Positions 38,581 to 48,990 of a DNA stretch of 64,000 bases are shown here, in pieces (position 1 is the stretch's first letter; the number at the start of each line of letters is the position of its first letter). The translations under genes and the position numbers were made by a program. The stretch is from assembly GCF_014200455.1 (NCBI RefSeq), contig NZ_JACHBW010000017.1:97231-161230 (forward strand), read 5' to 3'. Source of the stretch: Paraburkholderia bannensis (GTDB taxonomy: Bacteria > Pseudomonadota > Gammaproteobacteria > Burkholderiales > Burkholderiaceae). Below the pieces are notes generated by a model. The model was not told the origin of the DNA. It did no database searches and worked only from the letters and a program-made list of their open reading frames with translations.

Positions 38581-39591
38581 TCAGAAGTTCTTGCGCAGAT
38601 CCATGCCCTGATACATCGACGCCACCAGATCGCCGTAACCGTTGAACATCAGCGTCTTGCGCTTGGGCGTGAAAAAGCCGTCCTCGCCGATACGTCGCTC
38701 GGTCGCCTGACTCCAGCGCGGGTGATCGACGTTCGGGTTCACATTCGAGAAGAAGCCGTATTCGTTGGACGCGTAGGTGTTCCAGCTGGTCGACGGCTGC
38801 GTCTCGACGAAACGGATCTTCACCAGCGACTTCGCGCTCTTGAAACCGTACTTCCACGGCAGCACCACGCGTACCGGCGCGCCGTTCTGGTTCGGCAGCA
38901 CCTGGCCATAGAGCCCGACGCTCAGCAGCGTGAGCGGGTTCATCGCCTCGTCCATGCGCAGGCCTTCGGAGTAAGGCCAGTCGAGAATCGGCTCAGCCAG
39001 ACCGGGCATCTGCGAGCGATCGGCAAGCGTGATGAATTGCACGTATTTTGCGTTGCCCGTGGGCTGCGCGCGCTTGATCAATTCAGACAACGAGATGCCG
39101 ATCCACGGAATCACCATCGACCAGCCCTCCACGCAGCGGTGGCGGTACACGCGTTCTTCCAGTGGCGCGAGCTTGAGGATGTCGTCGATATCGTAGACCT
39201 TGGGGTTCTTGATCTCGCCTTCCACGCTCACCTTCCAGGGGCGCGGGCGCAGCGTGTGCGCGTTCTGCGCCGGGTCGGCCTTGTCGGTGCCGAACTCGTA
39301 GAAGTTGTTATAGGTCGTGACGTCCTTGAATGGCGTGGCCTTGTCGGGCGCAACGAACTTCGCGTTGGTCCGCGCGGCCAGCTTCATCGCATTTGGATCG
39401 GGCGAGGCGTATTCGGCAAAGGCGTCGCGCGGATCGAGCAGGCCCAGTCCCGCGCCCATGCCGCCGAGCGCCAGCGCGCCAGTCGCCTTCATGAAGCGGC
39501 GGCGTTGTTCAAACACTTTTTGCGGCGTGATCTCGTACGCGGCGATGTCGTCGCCGTTGAGGATGATCCGGCTGCTACGCTTGGTCCACAT
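38581..39591 (-). CDS. msrP: MsrP, molybdopterin catalytic subunit of the periplasmic Met-sulfoxide reductase
   Basis: Repairs oxidised methionine in periplasmic proteins. Start at 39591 (MWTKRSSRIILNGDDIAAYE) is preceded by AGGAG; an upstream in-frame ATG would add 17 poorly supported residues. The 336 residues carry a twin-arginine signal (RRRFMKATGALALGG) and the sulfite-oxidase fold with the molybdenum cysteine in YRHRCVEGWSMVIPW. Export is therefore folded via Tat. Operon with msrQ. Confidence 0.97.
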   Translation of the reverse strand: MWTKRSSRIILNGDDIAAYEITPQKVFEQRRRFMKATGALALGGMGAGLGLLDPRDAFAEYASPDPNAMKLAARTNAKFVAPDKATPFKDVTTYNNFYEFGTDKADPAQNAHTLRPRPWKVSVEGEIKNPKVYDIDDILKLAPLEERVYRHRCVEGWSMVIPWIGISLSELIKRAQPTGNAKYVQFITLADRSQMPGLAEPILDWPYSEGLRMDEAMNPLTLLSVGLYGQVLPNQNGAPVRVVLPWKYGFKSAKSLVKIRFVETQPSTSWNTYASNEYGFFSNVNPNVDHPRWSQATERRIGEDGFFTPKRKTLMFNGYGDLVASMYQGMDLRKNF

Positions 39592-39703
39592 GTCGATGCT
39601 CCTGAGGTCTGGCCCCGCCCGTTCTTGCGCGCTTTCCTGCACGTCGCCGGCCGGAGTCCGTCATGCAGGCTAACGCGCGCAAACCGGAATCCTTCCCATC
39701 GGC

Positions 39704-39741
39704 ACAAAAAAAACCGCCGATGCGCGAGGCATTCGGCGGTT
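39704..39741 (-). terminator. Terminator of the resB-ccsB operon
   Basis: Minus strand reads AACCGCCGA...TCGGCGGTTTTTTTT: stem of about 9 bp extended by GC/AT pairs, then eight T residues. It lies 50 bp past the ccsB stop. Confidence 0.88.
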
Positions 39742-39791
39742 AGTTCGTTCAGCGCGCAGTTTCGGTTACAGCATTTCGGTTACAGCAGCGC

Positions 39792-41033
39792 TTACAGCTT
39801 GCCGTAACTATGCAGCCCGGACAGGAACATATTGACGCCCAGGAAGGCGAAGGTCGTGACCAGCAGGCCCGTGAGCGCCCACCAGGCGGCGACGCCGCCG
39901 CGCAGGCCCTTCATCAGGCGCATATGCAGCCACGCCGCATAGTTGAGCCAGACGATCAGCGCCCAGGTTTCCTTCGGGTCCCAGCTCCAGTAGCCGCCCC
40001 ACGCCTGCGCGGCCCACAGCGCGCCCAGGATGGTGGCGATGGTGAAGAACGCGAAGCCCACGGCGATCGACTTGTACATGACGTCGTCGAGCACGTCGAG
40101 CGCGGGCAGGCGGTCCGCCAGCACGCCGCGCTCCTTCATGATGTAAGCCACACCCACCATCGCCGACAGCGCAAAGCTGCCATAGCCGATGAAGTTCGCC
40201 GGAACGTGGATCTTCATCCACCAGCTTTGCAGCGCGGGCACGAGCGGCTGGATCTGCTGCGCGTCGCGCGAGATCGAGTACCACATCAGGAAGCCCACGG
40301 CCGCGCTGATCACCAGCAGCACGAAGGCGCCGAGCGCGCGCGTCTCGTAGTGCTTCTCGTAATACAGATAGAACAGCGCCGTGATCAGGCTGAACAGCAC
40401 GAACACTTCGTAGAGGTTCGAGATGGGGATATGGCCGACGTCCGCGCCAATCAGGTACGACTCGTACCAGCGCACCATCAGGCCGGTGAAGCCCATCAGC
40501 ACCGCCGCCCACGTCAGGCGCATACCGATCGCGCCGCCCGTCTCCGAGCGCGACAGCAGGCCGATCCAGTAGAACATCGTGGCGAGCACGAACAGCGCGC
40601 TCATCCACAGGATGGCCGACTGGCTGGAGAGGAAATACTTGAGGAAAAAGGCCTGATCCGCGCGCGCGAGGTCGCCCTGATAGATCTGGATCGCGCCGAC
40701 CGACATCAACGCAATCGCTGCCATCAACAGCCGCGACGGCTTCCAGCGCCAGCCCAGCACGATCAGCGCGGGCGTCGTGCCGCACAGCACCAGCTTGTCG
40801 TAGTAGTTCATGTGCGCGTGGTAGCGCGAAAGCGCGAAACCCGCGCCCGCCACCATCGCCAGCGCGAACAGCCAGTCCACCAGCGTCAGACGCCGCAGGA
40901 AGGGACGTTCGTCGAACAGTGCGTCGTTATGGATGTTGAGTGAGGACGCGCCGCGCACGTCCTGTGCCGCTGCCGCCGCTGCGCGGTCGGCGCGGCGGGT
41001 CTTTGCGGAAGAAGAAACCTGAGTCAAGTCCAT
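39792..41033 (-). CDS. ccsB: CcsB/CcsA-type cytochrome c synthase subunit
   Basis: Membrane haem-handling subunit of the System II cytochrome c maturation machinery. Start at 41033 (MDLTQVSSSAKTRRADRAAA) gives 413 residues; the longer in-frame opening lies in leader. It has about eight membrane helices and the tryptophan-rich haem motif WGGYWSWDPKETWALIVWL, with histidines such as H in KIHVPANFIGYG and the terminal WLHMRL as ligand candidates. Naming varies (CcsA, CcsB, ResC); I follow the common Burkholderia usage. Follows resB with a 76-bp gap. Confidence 0.94.
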   Translation of the reverse strand: MDLTQVSSSAKTRRADRAAAAAAQDVRGASSLNIHNDALFDERPFLRRLTLVDWLFALAMVAGAGFALSRYHAHMNYYDKLVLCGTTPALIVLGWRWKPSRLLMAAIALMSVGAIQIYQGDLARADQAFFLKYFLSSQSAILWMSALFVLATMFYWIGLLSRSETGGAIGMRLTWAAVLMGFTGLMVRWYESYLIGADVGHIPISNLYEVFVLFSLITALFYLYYEKHYETRALGAFVLLVISAAVGFLMWYSISRDAQQIQPLVPALQSWWMKIHVPANFIGYGSFALSAMVGVAYIMKERGVLADRLPALDVLDDVMYKSIAVGFAFFTIATILGALWAAQAWGGYWSWDPKETWALIVWLNYAAWLHMRLMKGLRGGVAAWWALTGLLVTTFAFLGVNMFLSGLHSYGKL

Positions 41034-41109
41034 GGGCTTACCGATGTTGATCTTGAGTGTCCGTAAGGTGCGCGCACTGAGTCCTGTCAATGCGCGTGGA
41101 TCGCGTGGA

Positions 41110-43314
41110 TCAAGCGTTACGGTCCGTCCCGCTGTCGTCTGCGCTGGCGTTCCCGGGCTGGGCGCCCAGGGTGCGCGAGACCGCTTCACGGGTGCGGGCA
41201 AACTCTTTCTCGAAGTCGAGCGTGCGGCGCGCGGTCGACATCGCCATGATGACGTCGACGCCCTGTCCGTGCGCCCCGCTGCGCTCCTTCAGCCAGAACC
41301 ACAGACGGCGCTCGCGCACATAGAACATCGAAAAGATGCCAAGCACGAGCAACAGGCTGCCAAGATACACGACTTTCTTGCCCGGCGCGCGCGTCAACTG
41401 AAATACCGAAGCTTGCACCTGCCTGAATGAATCGAGCTGTAGATAGACAGGCGATCCGTACAGGAAACTGTCCGAAACAGCATTGATCGAGTCCTGCACG
41501 AAGCGCGCGGACTGGGCGTCCGGCGTGAGCGCGGGCTCGTCGGCCTGGGCGCGGGCGAGCTGCCAGAGATCCCAGCTCGCACCTTCGAGCATGCGTAGCA
41601 AGAGGCCCGCGGCCTTTTCCTGCTGATCTTTCGGCACCGATTTGTCGATGAACGCCGCGACCGCCTGAAAGCCGCCGATCTGGGACTTCGGCGCGCCCTG
41701 CATCGACGGATCGGTGCCCGAGAACAGGGTCATCACGCGCGAGGCGCTTTCTTCCAGATGCTGTTGCAGATCGCGATTCGAATCGGGGACCGAGCGCGCG
41801 GCGAACTGATGCGCGGCCTGCGCACGCAGCTTCGGATCCTCGAACGCGGCGCGCAGCAGCATCCACTCCTTCATCGAGCCGCCGCTATCGGCAGGAATGC
41901 GCAGGTAGCGGAACGGCTCGTCCGGGTTCTCGCGCATGCCGGCGAGGAACATGCGCTCGCCGCCCACGTCCACCGGTAGCATGTAGTTGTTGTACTCGCG
42001 CGCCTGGCCGTCCTTGTCGCGCACCTTGTACTGCACCGACGGCCCGACGTTATGCAGATCGAGCGGCTTCGAAGTCTTCGCGCCCGAGCCCAGGCGCTCA
42101 TCGAACGCTTCCTTCAGGCTCTGATGCGCGACGCCCCGCGCATCGTTCTGGCCGCTGCCGTTCGAGGTATTTTCGACGTTGATGGCGCGGAAATCGGCGA
42201 ATTCGATGGTCTGGCCGTCGACGCCCGGCACGCTTTGCCCAGCCGGCAGTTTGAGCGGCGCGGAATTGCCGATCGTGCCGCCGAACGGGAAGCTCTGCGC
42301 GCTCGCGCCGCTCATCGGCCAGGCGGTCATCTGCATCTGCGAGCCGCCGTCCTGGAAACTCGACTGATAGATCGACACGCCGTCGTACTCGAACGGCTCG
42401 TTCACCTCGACGCGCGCCGGCGTGCGCTGGCCCGTCTTGTGATCGATCACGACGATGTCGCTGGCGAACAGCTTGGGCATGCCTGTCGAGTAGTAATCGA
42501 CGATGAACTTGTTGAGCTGGATCGAGAACGGCAGGTCCTGGATCAGCGAGCCGTCGGGCTGGTTCAGAATGGCCGTGGAGACGAACTGGCCTTCGGGCAC
42601 CCACGCGTAGCCGCGGAAAGTGGGATTGGACTGCGAGAGACGGTGCTCGGGTGCGATGTCGTTGATCACCGCGTTGCTGCGGATCGGCGACTTGTCGAAC
42701 AGCCACATCTGGAATTTGATCGGCAGATTGCTGTCGAGTAGACCGCCGATGCAGATCACCACGATCGCAAGGTGGGCAAAGATATAGCCGAGCCTGGTGA
42801 GCGCGCCGCGCTTGCCCGCGATCAGCGTCGCGCCTTCGGTTTCGCGCGTGACGAAGCGATAGCCCATGCGCTGCGCGAGCTTGCCGAGCTTGGCGGCAGT
42901 TTCCTCGCGGCTCACGCCTTCGAGCGCGAATTCACCCTTGTGATGGAACGCGCGAAGGCTGCCTTCGCGGACCTTGTCCTTCCAGCTCTTCATGTCGGCG
43001 ATCATCTTCGGGCCGTTGCGGATCACGCATAGCGAGATCGACACCACCAGAAAGCCCAGGATGGTCATGAACCACCACGCGCTATAAACCGTGTAGAGGC
43101 TCAGCGAGCGGAAGATGTCGGCCCAGAACGGACCGAACTGGTTGACGTAGTTCGGGTACGGGTCGTCCTGCGTCAGCACCGTACCGATGATGCTCGCGAT
43201 CGCCAGCACCACCAGCAGTGCAATAGCGAAGCGCATCGAACTGAGCAGTTCGATCGCGCTTCTAAGCGCCTTCTGGCGGACATTCAACTGCAGACCCTGC
43301 GTGGTGACGCTCAT
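41110..43314 (-). CDS. resB: ResB/Ccs1-type cytochrome c biogenesis protein
   Basis: Partner of CcsB in System II; delivers reduced apocytochrome to the haem synthase. The 734-residue protein has three N-terminal helices, including SSMRFAIALLVVLAIASIIG and a long QDDPYPNYVNQFGPFWADIF loop, a large periplasmic domain (about 230-650) and a final helix (KKVVYLGSLLLVLGIFSMFY followed by RERRLW). This layout is diagnostic for ResB. Upstream is the cytochrome c4 gene, a plausible client. Confidence 0.95.
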   Translation of the reverse strand: MSVTTQGLQLNVRQKALRSAIELLSSMRFAIALLVVLAIASIIGTVLTQDDPYPNYVNQFGPFWADIFRSLSLYTVYSAWWFMTILGFLVVSISLCVIRNGPKMIADMKSWKDKVREGSLRAFHHKGEFALEGVSREETAAKLGKLAQRMGYRFVTRETEGATLIAGKRGALTRLGYIFAHLAIVVICIGGLLDSNLPIKFQMWLFDKSPIRSNAVINDIAPEHRLSQSNPTFRGYAWVPEGQFVSTAILNQPDGSLIQDLPFSIQLNKFIVDYYSTGMPKLFASDIVVIDHKTGQRTPARVEVNEPFEYDGVSIYQSSFQDGGSQMQMTAWPMSGASAQSFPFGGTIGNSAPLKLPAGQSVPGVDGQTIEFADFRAINVENTSNGSGQNDARGVAHQSLKEAFDERLGSGAKTSKPLDLHNVGPSVQYKVRDKDGQAREYNNYMLPVDVGGERMFLAGMRENPDEPFRYLRIPADSGGSMKEWMLLRAAFEDPKLRAQAAHQFAARSVPDSNRDLQQHLEESASRVMTLFSGTDPSMQGAPKSQIGGFQAVAAFIDKSVPKDQQEKAAGLLLRMLEGASWDLWQLARAQADEPALTPDAQSARFVQDSINAVSDSFLYGSPVYLQLDSFRQVQASVFQLTRAPGKKVVYLGSLLLVLGIFSMFYVRERRLWFWLKERSGAHGQGVDVIMAMSTARRTLDFEKEFARTREAVSRTLGAQPGNASADDSGTDRNA

Positions 43315-43338
43315 TCAAACTCCGCTTCTTGTTCCAGC

Positions 43339-43387
43339 AAAAAAGGGTGCAGGATCGCCGCATCCACCCGGCGCCCACACCCTTTTC
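43339..43387 (-). terminator. Long-loop terminator after cytochrome c4
   Basis: AAAAGGGTG (43341-43349) pairs with CACCCTTTT (43378-43386) around a 28-nt loop; on the minus strand a T6 tract follows. It lies between the cytochrome c4 and resB genes, so resB probably has its own start or depends on read-through. Confidence 0.6.
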
Positions 43388-43448
43388 TTGTTCTTCGACC
43401 GCTTGCCCCGGGTACGCCAGACTACGCGAGCGCCAGGTCAATATCAGG

Positions 43449-44114
43449 TCAGTGCAAACCGGCGGCGTAATCGGCGACCGCCTTGATCTCGTCGTCCGAG
43501 AGGCGGTGCGCGATCTGGCGCATCGGTTCGTTATTGTTGCGCGTGCCCTGCTGGAATGCGTACAACTGCGCAACCACGTATTCCGACCATTGGCCCGACA
43601 GACGGGGATATTGAACCGGAATGCCCTGGCCGGTCGGGCCGTGGCAGGCCGCGCAGGCCGGCACGCCCTTATCCGCGATGCCGGCGCGCCAGATCTTCTG
43701 GCCTTCCGGCACGGTCTTCGCGTCGCGCGCAAAGCCGGGCTTCGGCGTCTGCGAGGCAAACCAGGCCGAGACGTTGATCATATCCTGATCGGAAAGTGCG
43801 CTGGCGAAGCCCGCCATAATCGCATTATTACGCGCAGGGGGCTTGCCACCGGGCTGAGGCTTAAAATCCTTGAGTTCTTTGACGAGATATTCGGCGTGCT
43901 GGCCTGCGAGTTTGGGATACGCGCCGCCCGTGCTGTTGCCGTCGGCCGCGTGACACGCCGCACAAACCTGCGCCGCGATTGCCTGCCCCCGGGCGAGATC
44001 GGGCTTGGCCGGGGTCACCGGTTCAGCCGCCATCGCCATGATCGAAACACCTGCTGTGAGTCCCGCCGCTATCGCAAATTCGAGTACCTTCCAGGACTTG
44101 CTCAGTCGATTCAT
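43449..44114 (-). CDS. Di-haem cytochrome c4
   Basis: Periplasmic electron carrier. The 221-residue protein has a signal peptide (cleavage after AMAA near residue 30) and two haem-c motifs, both CAACH: VCAACHAADGNSTGG near residue 52 and ACAACHGPTGQGIP near residue 155. Each is followed by a methionine ligand candidate (NNAIMAGFA and NNNEPMRQIA). This two-domain repeat is the c4 pattern. It likely donates to terminal oxidases. The neighbouring resB/ccsB genes would mature it. Confidence 0.96.
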   Translation of the reverse strand: MNRLSKSWKVLEFAIAAGLTAGVSIMAMAAEPVTPAKPDLARGQAIAAQVCAACHAADGNSTGGAYPKLAGQHAEYLVKELKDFKPQPGGKPPARNNAIMAGFASALSDQDMINVSAWFASQTPKPGFARDAKTVPEGQKIWRAGIADKGVPACAACHGPTGQGIPVQYPRLSGQWSEYVVAQLYAFQQGTRNNNEPMRQIAHRLSDDEIKAVADYAAGLH

Positions 44115-44351
44115 TCGCGCACCTTGTTTCGTCTTGTGGGAATCAGGTTCTGCAAACTACGACAGCGACCAATCTACCTCGAAGGGCCCGCGCCGGCCTC
44201 ACGGGTATTCAGTAAACCGTCGCATTGTACAATAGCGCGCACGGCGCCTTGGCGCCAGTCGGGCCTCCCCCCGATATCTCCAGATCCTTCCCGGGCTTCT
44301 CCGGGCTTGGCGGACCCCCCGCCTCGTTATTTCAAATGTGTGGTCCTGACG

Positions 44352-45011
44352 ATGGCCTTCCTGCTGCATCAAGCCCGTTTCTTTACGACGGTGAATCACC
44401 TGCGCGACCTGCCCGCCACGGCGCGGCCCGAGGTCGCCTTCGCCGGGCGCTCGAACGCAGGCAAATCCACCGCGATCAATCTGCTGTGCAACCAGAAGCG
44501 TCTGGCGTTCGCGTCGAAGACGCCGGGCCGCACGCAGCACATCAACTATTTCTCGGTCGGTCCCGCCGACGAGCCGATCGGTTATCTGGTCGACCTGCCC
44601 GGCTACGGCTATGCCGAGGTGCCGGAATCGGCCAAGCAGCACTGGCAGCTGCTGCTCGCGCAGTACCTGCAAACGCGCGCGCAACTCAACGGCCTCGTGC
44701 TGATGATGGATTCGCGCCGCCCGCTCACCGACCTCGATCGCCGCATGATCGAATGGTTCGAGCCGTCCGGTAAGCCGATCCACGCACTCCTGACGAAATG
44801 CGACAAATTGACGCGTCAGGAAAGCGTGCTGGCGCTGCGCAACACCAACAAGGCGCTGGACGAATATCGCAATCAGGGCTACCAGGGAAAACTGAGCGCG
44901 CAGCTGTTTTCGGCGCTCAAGCGTGTGGGTCTGGACGAAGCGCACGCCGTCATCGAAAGCTGGATCGCGCCCCAGTCCGATACCGGCGCAGCGGAAGGCT
45001 CCGCTTCCTGA
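44352..45011 (+). CDS. engB: EngB/YsxC ribosome-biogenesis GTPase
   Basis: Small GTPase needed for 50S subunit assembly. Start at 44352 (MAFLLHQARFFTTVNHLRDL) gives 219 residues. G1 is GRSNAGKS, G2 the KTPGRTQHINYF switch, G3 DLPGYGYA, G4 TKCDK and G5 SAQLFSAL, all in order. A TACAAT at 44228-44233 may be its -10 box. Divergent from cytochrome c4. Confidence 0.97.
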   Translation: MAFLLHQARFFTTVNHLRDLPATARPEVAFAGRSNAGKSTAINLLCNQKRLAFASKTPGRTQHINYFSVGPADEPIGYLVDLPGYGYAEVPESAKQHWQLLLAQYLQTRAQLNGLVLMMDSRRPLTDLDRRMIEWFEPSGKPIHALLTKCDKLTRQESVLALRNTNKALDEYRNQGYQGKLSAQLFSALKRVGLDEAHAVIESWIAPQSDTGAAEGSAS

Positions 45012-45163
45012 TCCCCCCGGTGGCAGCCGGTTCACGGCCGACACCGTCTGCCTCGCTTTCTGGTTCCGAGCGTGCGCAAGCCCACATAGTTGGGCGCTGC
45101 GCCGCTCGCGCCTGCCTGTTTTTCAGGCAAATCTCATGCAAAACGCAATTTTTTGCTGCGCAT

Positions 45164-45270
45164 AAAAAAACCCGCCGTAAGTGCCGGCGGGCTAAACAGC
45201 CTTATCGAAAAACGACAGGCACCCGCTCAGGGAGGAGAAGCGGGGAGTCTGGCGCAAGGCGCCTCGCTCG
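45164..45270 (-). ncRNA. Probable small regulatory RNA upstream of hemB
   Basis: Within the 336-bp engB-hemB gap the minus strand has a full small-RNA layout with no reading frame. A -10-like TATCAT (45277-45282) within a GGTAT-gat-ATACC palindrome is followed by a GGCGC-ctt-GCGCC hairpin, then a stem CCCGC/GCGGG (45222-45244) whose 13-nt loop UUCUCCUCCCUGA exposes an anti-Shine-Dalgarno CUCCUCCCU, then a GCCTGTCG/CGATAAGGC hairpin, and finally the terminator CCCGCCG/CGGCGGG with T7 (45164-45191). Both flanking genes are on the other strand, so this terminator has no other client. It resembles an Hfq-dependent Burkholderia sRNA I recall from near hemB (NcS27), but I cannot verify that identity. 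Confidence 0.75.
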
Positions 45271-45347
45271 ATCGGTATGATATACCATTGTCCTGAAAAG
45301 TATCCTGCGCTCCGGAAGCGCGTTTTGTTTCAAGATAATCCGCCGAC

Positions 45348-46346
<999 letters not shown>

Positions 46347-46370
46347 GCTGCGCCCGGTAGTACGCGATCG

Positions 46371-46400
46371 AAAAAAGCCACGGTTGTCCGTGGCTTTTTC
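46371..46400 (+). terminator. Bidirectional terminator between hemB and dsbD
   Basis: AAAAAAGCCACGG-ttgt-CCGTGGCTTTTT: perfect 8-bp GC stem plus A/T extension with T tracts on both strands, between convergent hemB and dsbD. Confidence 0.92.
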
Positions 46401-46426
46401 TATGGTGCGTCGTGCGCGCGGTACGT

Positions 46427-48427
46427 CTACGATTGGCCGCCGCTCGGATTGAGCAGATTGCTGCGCGAAGAAGCAGGCAACGCAGGCAGCGTCGATGCCG
46501 AAGGCGTTTGCGTGGCGACGCCCGGCGTAGCGACGCCCGGCGCTTCGGCACCCGATGCAGCGACGCGCGTGAGCCTCTCAAGGAATTTATCGGCATTCTC
46601 ATAGCCGACCACGCGCAACACCTCGTCGCCCTTTTGATCGAAGAAGATGATGCCCGGCGGTCCGAACAGGCCGAAGCGCTTGAGCAGCGCCTGGTCGTCG
46701 CTGCTATTGGCGGTCACGTCGGCGCGCAGCAAGCCCAATTGCGCAAGACGCGTCTGCACGCGCGGGTCGCTGAAGGTGAACTTCTCCATCTCCTTGCAGC
46801 TCACGCACCAGTCGGCGTAGAAGTCGAGCATCGAAGGCTTGCCAGCCGTCTTGAGCGCCGCGTCGAGTTGCGCGGACGAGCGCACCGGCGCGAAGCTCAG
46901 CGCATCGGCCTGAGCAGCTGCGCCCTGCGACGAAGCGGCACTGCCCTCATGACCGGCCAGCACGGCGAGCGGACGCAATGGATCGGTCGATCCCGCCGCC
47001 AGTCCGACGATCAGCGTCGCGCCCCAGATCGCCAACGCCGCGCCCACGCCGCGGCCAAGACGCCGCCAGACATTGGCGCCGCCCGCGTTCGGCGTGAACA
47101 GGCCCAGCGCGGCGGCGGCGAGCAACAGCCACAGCGCGGCCAGCAACATCTGCGCGGTCGCGCCAAGCACCGGCCAGACGATCCACAGCGCCGCCGCAAG
47201 CAGCACCACGCCGAAGAACACCTTCACGCCGTCCATCCAGGTGCCTGCGCGCGGCAGCAGCGTGCCCGCGCCCAGGCCGAGAATCATCAGCGGCACGCCC
47301 AGGCCGATGCCCATGGCAAAGAGCGCCGCGCCGCCAAGCAACGCGTTGCCCGTGTGCGCGATGAAGGCGAGCACGGCAAATAGCGGCGCGGTCATGCACG
47401 CGCCCACCACGAGCGCCGACAGCGCGCCCATCACGCCCACCGCGACAAACTTTCCGCCCGAACGGCCCTGCGACGCGCGCGAGGCGCCGTCCTGCCAGCG
47501 CTGCGGCAACGCAACGTCGTAACCCGCGATCAGCATCACGGCAAACGCCGTCAGCAGCAACGCGAAAACCCCCAGCACCCAGGGATTCTGCAGCCACGCT
47601 CCCAGGCTCTGCCCGACCAGCGCGGCGGCAATGCCAAGCACCGTGTAGACGAGCGCCATGCCCAGCACGTAGACGAACGACAGGGCAAAGCCGCGCGTAC
47701 GGGTGACCTTCGCCCCTTCACCGACGATGATCGCCGAGAGGATCGGGATCATCGGATAGGAACAGGGCAGCAGGCTCAGCACCATGCCCGCGACGAAATA
47801 CAGGCCAACCACGGCGAAAAAGCCGCCGCCCTGGAGCAGCGATTGGGCGTAGTCGGCGCTGGTTGCGCGTTCATACCAGGGCTGGCCGCTGCCGGGCGCG
47901 GATTGCGTTGCCGCAGTAGCCGCCGCGCCCGCCGCCTGCAGCGCAGCGCCGCTGACGTGATAAACGTGTTCGGCGGGCGGATAGCAGATGCCCGCATCGG
48001 CGCAACCCTGCGAGGTGACGGCGAGGTCGAACGCGCCGCTAGCCGACTTCACCGGAACATGGATTGTTAGCTCATTGCGATAGGTCTCGACGTTCTTGTT
48101 GAAGGTCGCATCGAACTTCACGTGACCGTGCGGGATCTGCGCGTCGCCCAGCGTCGCCGTGCCGCCGTTCGCCACGTTGCGCACCGCAAAGGCGAAGCGC
48201 TCGCGGTACATGTAGTAGCCATCGGCGATTTTGAAGTGCACGTTCACCGTGCCCGGCTCTTCGCTGGCGCTGAACGTGAACGCCTGATCGGGCGGCAGGA
48301 AGTCGTCGTCGGCATGCGCGGGTGCTGCGCCGAACAGCAGCGGCAGCAGACAGCCAATGAGTGCGAGCAAGCTCAGGAACGAGGCGTACGGCGCGGAGCG
48401 CAGGCGCCGATCGAAGCGGTTAGACAT
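46427..48427 (-). CDS. dsbD: DsbD, thiol:disulfide interchange protein
   Basis: Carries reducing power from cytoplasmic thioredoxin across the inner membrane to periplasmic thiol proteins, including cytochrome c maturation. Start at 48427 (MSNRFDRRLRSAPYASFLSL) overlaps the cutA stop by eight bases. The 666 residues comprise a signal peptide, the alpha domain (disulfide in GCADAGICYPP), eight membrane helices with the redox cysteines in SLLPCSYPMIPI and VVGACMTAPLF, and a C-terminal thioredoxin domain with DFYADWCVSCKEME. A 25-residue Ala/Ser/Pro tail follows. Confidence 0.97.
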   Translation of the reverse strand: MSNRFDRRLRSAPYASFLSLLALIGCLLPLLFGAAPAHADDDFLPPDQAFTFSASEEPGTVNVHFKIADGYYMYRERFAFAVRNVANGGTATLGDAQIPHGHVKFDATFNKNVETYRNELTIHVPVKSASGAFDLAVTSQGCADAGICYPPAEHVYHVSGAALQAAGAAATAATQSAPGSGQPWYERATSADYAQSLLQGGGFFAVVGLYFVAGMVLSLLPCSYPMIPILSAIIVGEGAKVTRTRGFALSFVYVLGMALVYTVLGIAAALVGQSLGAWLQNPWVLGVFALLLTAFAVMLIAGYDVALPQRWQDGASRASQGRSGGKFVAVGVMGALSALVVGACMTAPLFAVLAFIAHTGNALLGGAALFAMGIGLGVPLMILGLGAGTLLPRAGTWMDGVKVFFGVVLLAAALWIVWPVLGATAQMLLAALWLLLAAAALGLFTPNAGGANVWRRLGRGVGAALAIWGATLIVGLAAGSTDPLRPLAVLAGHEGSAASSQGAAAQADALSFAPVRSSAQLDAALKTAGKPSMLDFYADWCVSCKEMEKFTFSDPRVQTRLAQLGLLRADVTANSSDDQALLKRFGLFGPPGIIFFDQKGDEVLRVVGYENADKFLERLTRVAASGAEAPGVATPGVATQTPSASTLPALPASSRSNLLNPSGGQS

Positions 48428-48791
48428 GGATGGAACGCTGTGTCTCGGCATGCACCCATTGGCCGTAGGCGTTCGACGCCGTGACCTGCCACGAGAGGAT
48501 CTCGGGCGTCTCGTAGGGATGCTGGGTCTGGATGAACTGTTCGAGCTCGGACGCGCGCGCGAGACTCGTCTTGAAGAGCAGCTGGATTTCGTCGCCGGAT
48601 TCGATCTTGCCCTGCCAGTGATATTCCGAATGCACCGCGCCCAGACGCGTCACGCAGGCCGCCAGGCGCGCTTCGAGCGCCGCCTTCGACAGCTTCGCGG
48701 CGGTGTCCTCGTCTGGCACCGTGGTCAGCATCAAGGTCACACTCGGGATCACATTGAGGGTCACGACGAACTCCGGCAGGACGTCCCGCAT
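48420..48791 (-). CDS. cutA: CutA1 divalent-cation tolerance family protein
   Basis: Small trimeric cytoplasmic protein of the CutA1 family, historically tied to copper tolerance; function is unsettled. It has SVTLMLTTVPDEDTA, the ACVTRLGAVHSEYHWQGKIE strand block, EIQLLFKTS and HPYETPEILSW, all conserved. The start is unsure: ATG at 48791 gives 123 residues, while a GTG at 48752 (VIPSVTLML) would match the usual 105-112-residue length better. No strong ribosome site decides it. Overlaps dsbD by eight bases, a common cutA-dsbD pairing. Confidence 0.93.
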   Translation of the reverse strand: MRDVLPEFVVTLNVIPSVTLMLTTVPDEDTAAKLSKAALEARLAACVTRLGAVHSEYHWQGKIESGDEIQLLFKTSLARASELEQFIQTQHPYETPEILSWQVTASNAYGQWVHAETQRSIHV

Positions 48792-48924
48792 GCTGCACAA
48801 CCTGGCGGGACTCGGGAAAGCAGAACGTTATCGTACCACCGGCGCTGGCTCGCTTTGTTCATGTGCCTGTGGCGCCTTCAAGCTGCAAACGCCGCGTCGC
48901 GCCGCTTATTCCGTCGCGGAAAAC

Positions 48925-48952
48925 AAAAAAGCCAGGCTAGGCCTGGCTTTTT
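48925..48952 (-). terminator. Terminator of the alpha operon
   Basis: AAAAAAGCCAGGC-tag-GCCTGGCTTTTT: perfect stem with T tracts on both strands, 39 bp past the rplQ stop. It ends the long ribosomal-protein block. Confidence 0.92.
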
Positions 48953-48990
48953 CGCGCGCCGCTGAATCCGTGGACCCAGCGACTAGAAGC

